64,000 nucleotides of DNA, taken from positions 2,914,001 to 2,978,000 of the forward strand of contig NZ_CP093340.1 of NCBI RefSeq assembly GCF_022637415.1. The letters run 5' to 3'. Below are positions 57,516 to 64,000 of the stretch, one piece after another. Position numbers and translations under genes: made by a program. The stretch's first letter is position 1, and each line of letters begins with the position of its first letter. This stretch comes from Luteimonas sp. S4-F44. Its GTDB lineage: Bacteria; Pseudomonadota; Gammaproteobacteria; Xanthomonadales; Xanthomonadaceae. The notes beneath the pieces were generated by a model. That model did no database searches. It saw nothing but the letters and a program-made list of their open reading frames with translations, and was not told where the DNA came from.

Positions 57516-59039
57516 TTACTTCACGCCGTGCATCAAGCGGTTGACCAGCGGCGCGATCACGAACAGCAGCACACCGGCGCCGGCCAGCGCCCAGAAGCCG
57601 AACGTGTAACCGGCCTGCGCCGAGGCGGCGGTCATGCCGCTTTCGCCACTGACCTGACCGGCGAAGATGCCCGCCAGGTTGTTGCCGATCGCGATCGACA
57701 GGAACCAGCAACCCATCGCCATGCCGGCCACGCGCGTGGGCGCGAGCTTGGTCGTCATCGACAGACCGATCGGCGACAGGCACAGCTCGCCGATCGACTG
57801 GATCATATACACCGCGAACAGCGTCCAGAACGGGATCTTGCCGTTGCCATCGACCATGCTGTTGAGCGCGATCATCAACAGCAGGAACGCCAGGCCGTTG
57901 AAAATCAGGCCCAGACCGAACTTGCGCGGGATCGACGGATTGGCCCGGCCCATCTTGACCCACATCCAGGCCATGAGCGGTGCGAAGGTGATGATGGCGA
58001 TCGAGTTCACCGACTGGAACCACTCCAGCGGGAAGGTCCAGCTGCCGAATTCACGGTCGACGATGCGGTCGGCGAGGAAGGTGAACGAGCTGCCGGCCTG
58101 CTCGAAGAACATCCAGAACAGCACGTTGAACACGAAGATGATTAGCATCGCGATCACCTTGTCGCGCGCCATCTTGCCCTCGCGGATGCCCTCGACCAGC
58201 AGCATCACCGCCGGCACCACGAACAGCGCCATCAGGATCGCCTGCAGTGCGCTCGCATCGATGGTGAGCAGGAAATAGAACAGCGGGATCCCGATGGCGG
58301 CGCCGAGTACGGCCACCAGACCCACGCGTGCGAGGCCTTGCTGGCCCGGTGCCGGCAGCCCGATGCCCTTGAGCTGGCTGCGGCCGGCCCAGAACCACAC
58401 CAGGCTGATCACCATGCCGATGCCGGCGGCGATGAACACCCACTGGTAATGCGGGTCGGTGTCGGTGCCGAACACCTTGCGCGCCAGCCAGCCGGTGACC
58501 ACCGGGGCGATCATCGCGCCGATGTTGATGCCCATGTAGAAGATCGTGAACCCGGCATCGCGGCGCGCGTCGCCCTGCATGTACAGCTTGCCGACCATGG
58601 TCGAGATGATCGGCTTGAACATGCCGTTGCCGACGATGATCGTCGCCAGGCCCAGCTTGAACAGCGGCTCGTTCGGCGAAGCCAGCATGAACAGGCCCAG
58701 CGCCATGAACATCGCGCCCAGCAGGATCGAACGCTGGAAGCCGATCAGCTTGTCGGCGACGTAGCCGCCGAAGATCGCGCCCGCATACACCAGCGCCAGG
58801 TACGCGCCGTACATCTCGCTCGCCGGCCGCTCGCCGGCTGCATCGCCGCCGTGGAACTGCGCGACGATGTACAGCACCATCGCCCAGCGGATGCCGTAGA
58901 ACGCGAAGCGCTCCCAGAACTCCGACATGAAGAGCATCCACAGCGGGCGTGGATGGCCGAGTAGCTGGGGGAACTCGGGCGGATTGGCGGGCGGCGGCGG
59001 TACAGCCGCGACTTTGGGCTCGACGACGTCGGCGCTCAT
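57516..59039 (-). CDS. POT family proton-dependent oligopeptide transporter
   Basis: The 507-residue MFS protein has the POT proton-coupling motif EFWERFAFYG at 40-49, FIVGNGMFKP-like and MGINIGAM segments, and FYMGINIGAMIAPVVTGWL. There are about 12-14 helices, and the ENNLAGIFAGQ-like region (GNNLAGIFAGQ) near the C-terminus is typical. It imports di- and tripeptides with protons. The ATG at 59039 is preceded by weak AGGATC. The substrate range is not deducible. Confidence 0.93.
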   Translation of the reverse strand: MSADVVEPKVAAVPPPPANPPEFPQLLGHPRPLWMLFMSEFWERFAFYGIRWAMVLYIVAQFHGGDAAGERPASEMYGAYLALVYAGAIFGGYVADKLIGFQRSILLGAMFMALGLFMLASPNEPLFKLGLATIIVGNGMFKPIISTMVGKLYMQGDARRDAGFTIFYMGINIGAMIAPVVTGWLARKVFGTDTDPHYQWVFIAAGIGMVISLVWFWAGRSQLKGIGLPAPGQQGLARVGLVAVLGAAIGIPLFYFLLTIDASALQAILMALFVVPAVMLLVEGIREGKMARDKVIAMLIIFVFNVLFWMFFEQAGSSFTFLADRIVDREFGSWTFPLEWFQSVNSIAIITFAPLMAWMWVKMGRANPSIPRKFGLGLIFNGLAFLLLMIALNSMVDGNGKIPFWTLFAVYMIQSIGELCLSPIGLSMTTKLAPTRVAGMAMGCWFLSIAIGNNLAGIFAGQVSGESGMTAASAQAGYTFGFWALAGAGVLLFVIAPLVNRLMHGVK

Positions 59040-59450
59040 GGAGATCCTTGCATAAGGGAAGCTGGGACGACCCGGCCGATCGCGACCGCCGGGGAGCGGC
59101 GAGAATCCCAGCCCGGAGCCCGGGCGTCAACGTGGCGTCAACGCCCGTCCTTTCCCTTGCGCGCCGCGCCCCCTGTTCAGCCAGCGGGATCGATGTCGCT
59201 CGCGCCCGGCGACGTTGACCACGTTCACCCGGTCGAGGACTTGCGTCCCTGCTGACCCGCCACACGAGATGCGCGGCGTGTCAGTCCCCGAACCACGGAT
59301 TCCGCGTCGGCGCAATGCGCGGTTCCGGTGGCAGCGGGATGTCGTGGCGGAGTGGGACGAATCGAGACGCATCCCGCTGTGTCCGTCTCATCGCCTTGGG
59401 CGAGGCCCTGAGCGAGTCATACGCGCTTGGGCGCAAGCGCACTCGTCAGC
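59040..59450. other. Interval with displaced abgT tail and coding debris
   Basis: 411 bp without a full gene. It contains the displaced abgT tail (59171-59210). A minus-strand 36-codon frame at 59281-59391 ends IPLPPEPRIAPTRNPWFGD; its composition looks protein-like and it may be the end of a lost gene, but no homologue was recognised. Confidence 0.5.
59171..59210 (-). repeat. abgT 3'-tail direct repeat, displaced copy
   Basis: It matches 60233-60272 at 35 of 40 positions, with the first 20 bp identical. On the minus strand it reads GASDIDPAG plus stop, versus GASYDYPAG plus stop for the intact abgT gene. Confidence 0.85.
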
Positions 59451-59768
59451 TCAGCTATTGGATGTTGGCTTGTGGTTGGAAAGGAGATTAAGCACGTCTT
59501 TGGGTGGACTTCTGAATGCCGGCAGGCCGTTGGCACCCACCACATTCTCCGTCAAGGAATGCTTGACGTTTGGCGTGCCGCCGCGACAGGAGTCGAAACA
59601 TGCCGATTCTTCGGCCGCGCATTGCGCTGGGCTGGTGCTGCTCTGCAGACAACTCTGGTATTCGGCACGACAGAACGCCATGCAGGATGCTTTGGCATCA
59701 GTGGGGAGACATGCCGCTGCAGCAGAGGCGACGGTGAATACCGCGACGAAACTCGTTGTGCACTTCAT
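59451..59768 (-). CDS. Small exported protein with symmetric six-cysteine pattern
   Basis: The 105-residue protein has a hydrophobic signal sequence (about 5-20). Six cysteines at 29, 33, 40, 50, 57 and 61 are spaced C-x3-C-x6-C-x9-C-x6-C-x3-C, a mirror-symmetric arrangement that suggests a disulfide-linked helical hairpin. An additional Cys20 could be a lipid-attachment site or part of the signal. A strong AAGGAGATTTC before ATG 59768 supports expression. The C-terminal 40 residues are Asn/Ser-rich and unstructured-looking. Base composition is lower in GC than neighbours. No family was recognised. Confidence 0.75.
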   Translation of the reverse strand: MKCTTSFVAVFTVASAAAACLPTDAKASCMAFCRAEYQSCLQSSTSPAQCAAEESACFDSCRGGTPNVKHSLTENVVGANGLPAFRSPPKDVLNLLSNHKPTSNS

Positions 59769-59893
59769 CCTGAAATCTCCTTTTCGGGAACCATTCCCGC
59801 TTGCGTTCTAGCACTGCCCCCATGCCCGGAAATCGATCAGCGTCACGGTTTGGCCGCACTCGTCAGTGGCGCCTTGCAGCCAGAGCGCATGCA

Positions 59894-60223
59894 GTTACCA
59901 GAACCGGATACGCCGGTTCCCTGGCAGGGCGAGCCGATCGGTGGGCGCCGGATGAAACGCCGCGTACCACGCATCCATGTTCCTCACGGTCAGCGCGCGT
60001 TCCCGGCCGGGCGCGTGGGCATCGGACTGCAGCATGGTGCGCATGAACGGCTCACGTAGGCGGTGCGCCAGGCCTGGAAGAAGCGCTGATCGGCGGTCAT
60101 GCCGTCACGGGTCGGGCGCGCGCGCGCGGGCAGACGCCGGAATGCGGCGTAGGCCACCTCGAGGCCCGCGAGGTGGGCGATGGTCTCCCCGGTCATCAGC
60201 GTACCGTTGACATGGAGGCCGGG
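59894..60223 (-). pseudogene. Remnant of M13-family (PepO/neprilysin) metallopeptidase, C-terminal end, frameshifted
   Basis: Only about the last 110 residues remain of a protein normally near 650-700. Frame one reads GLHVNGTLMTGETIAHLAGL, then DGMTADQRFFQAWRTAYV. A one-base shift near 60053 continues as EPFMRTMLQSDAHAPGR, then LTVRNMDAWYAAFHPAP and a terminal RIRFW plus stop at 59894. These match the conserved end of M13 peptidases (GENIADLGGL and VRNxDAWYxAF and VxIW patterns). The zinc-binding HExxH part is absent. Homology begins within about 20 bp of the abgT tail, so the truncation coincides with that junction. Confidence 0.85.
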
Positions 60224-60232
60224 TAGCCCCGC

Positions 60233-60272
60233 CCCTGTTCAGCCAGCGGGATAGTCGTAGCTCGCGCCCAGC
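60233..60272 (-). repeat. abgT 3'-tail direct repeat, gene copy
   Basis: The last codons and stop of abgT plus 6 bp; partner of 59171-59210 (35/40 identity). Confidence 0.85.
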
Positions 60273-61819
60273 CCCAGCGGGATACCCAGCGCCCAGAACG
60301 CCAGCAGGAACGATGTCCACAGCACCGACAGCGCGATCGAGTACGGAATCATGATCGACACCAGCGTGCCGATGCCGGCCGCGGTCACGTAGCGCTGGCA
60401 GAACACCACGATCAGCGGGAAGTACGGCATCAGCGGGGTCAGAATCGTCGTCATCGAATCGCCGACCCGGTACGCCGCCTGGGTCAGGTCCGGCGACACG
60501 CCCAGCTGCATCATCAGCGGCACCATGATCGGTGCCAGCAGCGCCCACTTGGCCGAAGCCGAACCGATGAACAGGTTGACCACGCCGGTCATCAGGATCA
60601 GGCCGATGATGGTCAGCCACATCGGCAGCCCCAGCGCCTTGAGGAAGTCCGCGCCCTCCACCGCCATCAGCGTGCCCAGGCCCGAGCCGTTGAACGCGGC
60701 CAGGAACTGCGCGATGAAGAACGCGATGACGATGTAGTACCCCATGCCGCTCATCGACTTGGTCATCGCCGCGATGACATCGCGGTGCGAACGGACCGTG
60801 CCGGCGACGGCGCCGTAGACCACGCCCGGCAGCAGGAACAGCACGAAGATCAGCGCGACGATCGACTGCATCACCGGCGCAGCCGCGACCAGCAGCGGAT
60901 GGCTGCCCTCGGGCACGGCGTCTGCCGGCGCGCGCCACGGCGAGGTCTCGGGCATCAGCGTCAGCGCGAACAGCAGGGACGCGACGAGCATCGCGACCAC
61001 GGCCCAGGTCAGGCCACGCTTCTCGGCCGCGCGCAGCGGGTCCATCTTCGGCAGGTTGGCCGGGTCGCCGTCGACGACCGTGCGCGCCAGCCTCGGCTCG
61101 ACGATGCGGTCGGTGACGAACCAGCCGATCGCGATGATCAGCAGGCTCGAGGCGGTGGTGAAGATCCAGTTGTTGAGCGGGTTGATCGTCAGCGCCGGGT
61201 CCAGAATGCGTCCGGCCTCCTGGGTGAAACCGGCCAGCAACGGGTCCAGCGACGAGGGCACCAGCAGCGTGGCCGAGAATCCCCCCGACACGCCGCAGAA
61301 TGCGGCAGCGATTCCGGCGAGCGGGTGGCGCCCGGCGGCGTAGAAGATCACCCCACCCAGCGGGATCACCAGCACGTAGCCGGCATCGACCGCGACGTGG
61401 CTCAGCACCGCGACCGCGACCAGTGCCGGCGTCAGCAGCATCTTCGGCGTCACCGACAGCACGCTGCGCAATGCAGCATTGATGAAGCCAGTATGTTCGG
61501 CCACGCCCAGCCCCAGCATCGCGACCAGCACCACGCCCAGCGGCGCGAAGCCCAGGAATACCCGCACCATGTTGGCCATGAACGCGGTCAGCGACTCACC
61601 CGAGAGCTGGTTGACGATCTGGATCGGCGTGCCGCTGCGTGGATCGATCGCGGCGAAATCCACGCCCGACAGCGCCCAGGACAGCGCCCACACCGCGAGC
61701 ATCAACAGTAGGAACAACATCGCAGGATCCGGCAGCCGGTTGCCGGTGCGTTCGATCGCGTCGAGAAGACGGGCGACAATGCCGCGCGGTGCGCCGGTGT
61801 CGGACGTAGGCTGGCTCAT
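60239..61819 (-). CDS. AbgT family transporter
   Basis: The 526-residue inner-membrane protein has the AbgT/MtrF pattern: NRLPDPAMLFLLLMLAVW, FAPLGVVLVAMLGLGVAEHTG, SHVAVDAGYVLVIPLGGVIFY, GSASAKWALLAPIMVPLMM and VGDSMTTILTPLMPYFPLI. Members import p-aminobenzoyl-glutamate (AbgT) or export sulfonamide antimetabolites (MtrF, YdaH). No abgA/B hydrolase genes are adjacent, so efflux is at least as likely. The ATG at 61819 (MSQPTSD) is chosen. Its 3' end is duplicated 1.06 kb downstream. Confidence 0.93.
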   Translation of the reverse strand: MSQPTSDTGAPRGIVARLLDAIERTGNRLPDPAMLFLLLMLAVWALSWALSGVDFAAIDPRSGTPIQIVNQLSGESLTAFMANMVRVFLGFAPLGVVLVAMLGLGVAEHTGFINAALRSVLSVTPKMLLTPALVAVAVLSHVAVDAGYVLVIPLGGVIFYAAGRHPLAGIAAAFCGVSGGFSATLLVPSSLDPLLAGFTQEAGRILDPALTINPLNNWIFTTASSLLIIAIGWFVTDRIVEPRLARTVVDGDPANLPKMDPLRAAEKRGLTWAVVAMLVASLLFALTLMPETSPWRAPADAVPEGSHPLLVAAAPVMQSIVALIFVLFLLPGVVYGAVAGTVRSHRDVIAAMTKSMSGMGYYIVIAFFIAQFLAAFNGSGLGTLMAVEGADFLKALGLPMWLTIIGLILMTGVVNLFIGSASAKWALLAPIMVPLMMQLGVSPDLTQAAYRVGDSMTTILTPLMPYFPLIVVFCQRYVTAAGIGTLVSIMIPYSIALSVLWTSFLLAFWALGIPLGLGASYDYPAG

Positions 61820-61964
61820 GCGATGGAGTCCCCTGCAAAGCGTGCGATCGCGCATCCTAGCAGCACGTTGCAGCCTCACGCCGGCAGGCGGCCCGCATCT
61901 GCCGCCGTCCTTTCCGCGGCGCCCGGCCGTCGCATCGGCCGAACGCGCGGACTGCGCTGCGAGA

Positions 61965-64000
61965 TCAGCGCACGATGCTGGCGCGCACGCTGACCCGCTC
62001 GAATGCGCGTTCGCCGACCACGCGCAGGTACCAGCGCCCCGCGGCAGGCGCGGCCACCTGGATCAGTTCGTTGTTGCCCGGACGGCGCGACTGCACGTCG
62101 AAATCCTCCGGCGTCGGCATCGCGTCATGTGACGCGTACAGCGACACATCGCCGCTGCCGCCCGAAGTCAGCACCCGCAGCGTGCGCGCGCCTTCGGGCA
62201 CATCGATGCGGAAGAGCTGCGACGTGCCCGCCGCGCCCGACACGCCCTGGACCGGCACGCCATCGGTCAACGGCAGCGCCGGATCGGCGAGCACCTCGGT
62301 CGATGCGCTGGCGCTGTTGTCGCCCTCGTCCGGATCGTGGGTCTGCGAGGTCGCGGCGACCGTCAGCACCAGCGTCCGGCCGACCGCCGAGGCCGGCGCG
62401 GTCGCCGACAGCGCGAACGCCGCTTCGCCGGCAGCCGTCAGCGTCTCGTGGTTGCATGACAGCGTCGTCGTGCCGCCGCCGACGACCGGCGCCTCGCAAT
62501 CCCAACCCGCCGGTGCGGTGACCACCAGGTCCGCGAGTTCGGCGTCGATGACCGCACCGACGCCGGGGAACTGCGCGGCATCGGGCCCGGCGTTGCGCAC
62601 CACCGCCGAGAACGCAAGCGGTGCGCCCTCGACGACCTCGGCATTCGCCGCCTCGGCCTCGATGCCCAGGTCGGCCAGCGTCGCCGGCTGCAGCCGCAGC
62701 AGCAGCACTGTGGGGTCATGGTCGGACAACCGGGTCGGCGTGGTCGCATCGTTGCGCGCGACCTCGGGGAAATCGGCGTTGATGCGCGCATGGCTGATGT
62801 CGAGCCCGGCGACCAGCGGCGAATCGACGACGGCCTGGTTCACCAGCACGTGGTCGAGCGACTGCGCCTGGTAGTCGAAGACGAAGGAGTAGCGCGCCGC
62901 GTCGGCCGCCTCCAGCGTCATGTTCAACAGCGACGGCGCCACCAGTACCGCGCCGTCGCCGTCGACCGCGGTCTGCGCATCCGGCGATGGCAGACCGGTC
63001 GTTGTGCCCATCGCATCGACGTAGCCGTCGTTGAACTCGAAGGCATTGAAGTCGCCCAGCACGACGATGTGCCGGCCGGCATCGGCCCGCTGCATGTCGT
63101 CGATCAGCGTGGCCAGGAACTCGGCCTGCCGCTGGCGCTTGGCGCGCACGCGGGCGCCGCCGCTGATCCAGCCGTTGCTGCCGCCGTCGTCGGCCTCGAT
63201 GCCGTTGAGCGAGCGCTGGTGGACGACGATCGCGGTGAACGGGAAGCGGCGGCCGTCGGCGAAATGCGCGACCGCATCAAGCACCAGCGGCGGCCGGTCG
63301 TTGAGCACACTGGTCGAGCCGTTCGGATTGACCAGCACCGCGTCGGCGCCTTGCTGCACGACCGCGCGTACCTCGATCCGGGCGATGCCCGGCGCGACAG
63401 CGCCGGTCCGCACCAGAAACCCGACATCGATGCCGCCGACGTCGAAGCCTTCCTGCAGATAGGCGACGTAGCCTGGATCGGGCCGGCCCGCGGCCACCGC
63501 ATCGGCATTGATCCGCGCGGCCAGCTGCTGCAGCACGCCGAGATTCTCGACCTCGGTCACGCCGACGACATCGGGCGCGTGCAGAAAGGCGCGGATACCG
63601 ATCGACGCCTTGGCCAGCCGTCGCTCCAGCGCCGCGGCGGTCAGCGTCGGGCCGCTGTTACCGTCGTTGGTGGTGTCGAAGAAGCGCTGCAGGTTGTAGG
63701 TCGCCAGGCTCACATGGTCGGGGCCTGGCAGCGCCGCCGGACGCACCTGCCCGGCACCGCTGCAGTCGGTCTCGAGCGCGCCCTCGGGGTAGATCGTGTA
63801 GCGGCGGAACGTGTAGTCGAGCGGGCCGGTCAGCGAGCCGCCGACGATGCGGCAGCCCGCGGCGAGATCGGCTGTCGGCGCACCGATCGTGGCGCTGTTG
63901 ACCACGATCGTCTCGGGATTGAAATCCCAGCGCGGGATCGCCGGCGCACTGCTGCCCAAGGGATCGGGATCGGGTACCTGGATACCCGGCTCGCGGAACG
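61965..64000 (-). CDS. Extracellular ExeM/NucH-like nuclease, C-terminal part (5' end outside window)
   Basis: At least 678 residues are visible; the frame stays open to the right edge, so the N-terminus is missing. The endonuclease/exonuclease/phosphatase domain has ATYNLQRFFDTT, GVTEVENLG, VVLGDFNAFEFNDGYVDAMG, SLDHVLVNQ and LSDHDPTVLL, with the catalytic Glu, Asp, Asn and His residues. A CARDB/DUF11-like beta domain (about 430-560) and a pre-peptidase C-terminal-type domain (SGGSGDVSLYAS, GRWYLRVVG) follow. It is probably secreted to degrade extracellular DNA. The TTG at 63959 sits inside the conserved sequence and is not the true start. Confidence 0.92.
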   Translation of the reverse strand, partial: FREPGIQVPDPDPLGSSAPAIPRWDFNPETIVVNSATIGAPTADLAAGCRIVGGSLTGPLDYTFRRYTIYPEGALETDCSGAGQVRPAALPGPDHVSLATYNLQRFFDTTNDGNSGPTLTAAALERRLAKASIGIRAFLHAPDVVGVTEVENLGVLQQLAARINADAVAAGRPDPGYVAYLQEGFDVGGIDVGFLVRTGAVAPGIARIEVRAVVQQGADAVLVNPNGSTSVLNDRPPLVLDAVAHFADGRRFPFTAIVVHQRSLNGIEADDGGSNGWISGGARVRAKRQRQAEFLATLIDDMQRADAGRHIVVLGDFNAFEFNDGYVDAMGTTTGLPSPDAQTAVDGDGAVLVAPSLLNMTLEAADAARYSFVFDYQAQSLDHVLVNQAVVDSPLVAGLDISHARINADFPEVARNDATTPTRLSDHDPTVLLLRLQPATLADLGIEAEAANAEVVEGAPLAFSAVVRNAGPDAAQFPGVGAVIDAELADLVVTAPAGWDCEAPVVGGGTTTLSCNHETLTAAGEAAFALSATAPASAVGRTLVLTVAATSQTHDPDEGDNSASASTEVLADPALPLTDGVPVQGVSGAAGTSQLFRIDVPEGARTLRVLTSGGSGDVSLYASHDAMPTPEDFDVQSRRPGNNELIQVAAPAAGRWYLRVVGERAFERVSVRASIVR

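Noticed and set aside
59281..59391. A 36-codon minus-strand frame as a real mini-gene
   Set aside because: It has protein-like composition but a weak ribosome-binding site and no recognised family; it is kept only as possible debris.

Overview
The window is high-GC DNA with dense gene packing, many GTG starts and 4-bp GTGA/ATGA stop-start overlaps. It reads as chromosome of a gammaproteobacterium of the Xanthomonadaceae (Lysobacter/Luteimonas-like). The main reasons are a Clp-type CRP regulator next to speD and coq7, a Xanthomonas-type PurC and TrpC, and above all an LPS O-antigen cluster lying between etfBA and the metB-like/CBS genes, the known variable LPS locus of xanthomonads. Genus and species cannot be fixed from sequence reading alone. 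No CRISPR array, prophage, integrase or insertion sequence was seen.

Layout. 64-1855: etfB-etfA. 1950-14636: O-antigen island, comprising a small SMR/EamA-like membrane protein, a GtrB-like polyprenyl-phosphate glycosyltransferase, a large GT-C-like membrane protein, two tandem paralogous double-GT2 glycosyltransferases, a coiled-coil methyltransferase, and Wzt/Wzm. 14638-17719: transsulfuration pair (metB-like, CBS) and a YdcH-like protein. 18199-24051: DUF4398-type envelope operon, pilU, maiA-fahA, a 2OG-Fe dioxygenase, tRNA-Gln(CTG), rpsI-rplM. 24073-25792: two accessory genes. 26126-29844: coq7, speD, clp, a GNAT protein and a TSUP permease. 29830-35656: tryptophan operon with a SIMPL gene inside it and an in-frame TrpC-HAD phosphatase fusion. 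35769-39651: yegS-like kinase, rraA, rpe, a J-domain protein, purC. 39652-43749: a 4.1-kb segment bounded by two copies of the purC 3' tail, carrying a small exported protein and a TonB-dependent receptor. 43916-47500: serine hydrolase, Mpo1-like protein, SDR-like protein. 47676-53484: six-gene Mrp Na+/H+ antiporter operon. 53526-57450: lipoprotein, hmgA, hppD and a divergent MarR regulator. 57516-61819: POT transporter, then a debris segment bounded by two copies of the abgT 3' tail, then an AbgT transporter. 61965-64000: an extracellular nuclease cut by the window edge.

How genes work together. Wzm/Wzt would export an O-polysaccharide built by the two large glycosyltransferases and possibly terminated by the coiled-coil methyltransferase, which is recognised by the C-terminal domain of Wzt. 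The GtrB-like enzyme, the SMR-like candidate flippase and the GT-C protein look like a periplasmic side-branch decoration set. HppD, HmgA, MaiA and FahA form the tyrosine-to-fumarate/acetoacetate route, split between two loci 34 kb apart. Both loci carry a similar 18-bp site upstream (14/18 identical), which suggests common control by the MarR protein at 56959.

The least expected structures are the two loci where a gene's 3' tail is duplicated on the far side of accessory DNA, the TrpC-HAD fusion, a beta module recurring across O-antigen proteins, and a small exported protein with a mirror-symmetric cysteine pattern.
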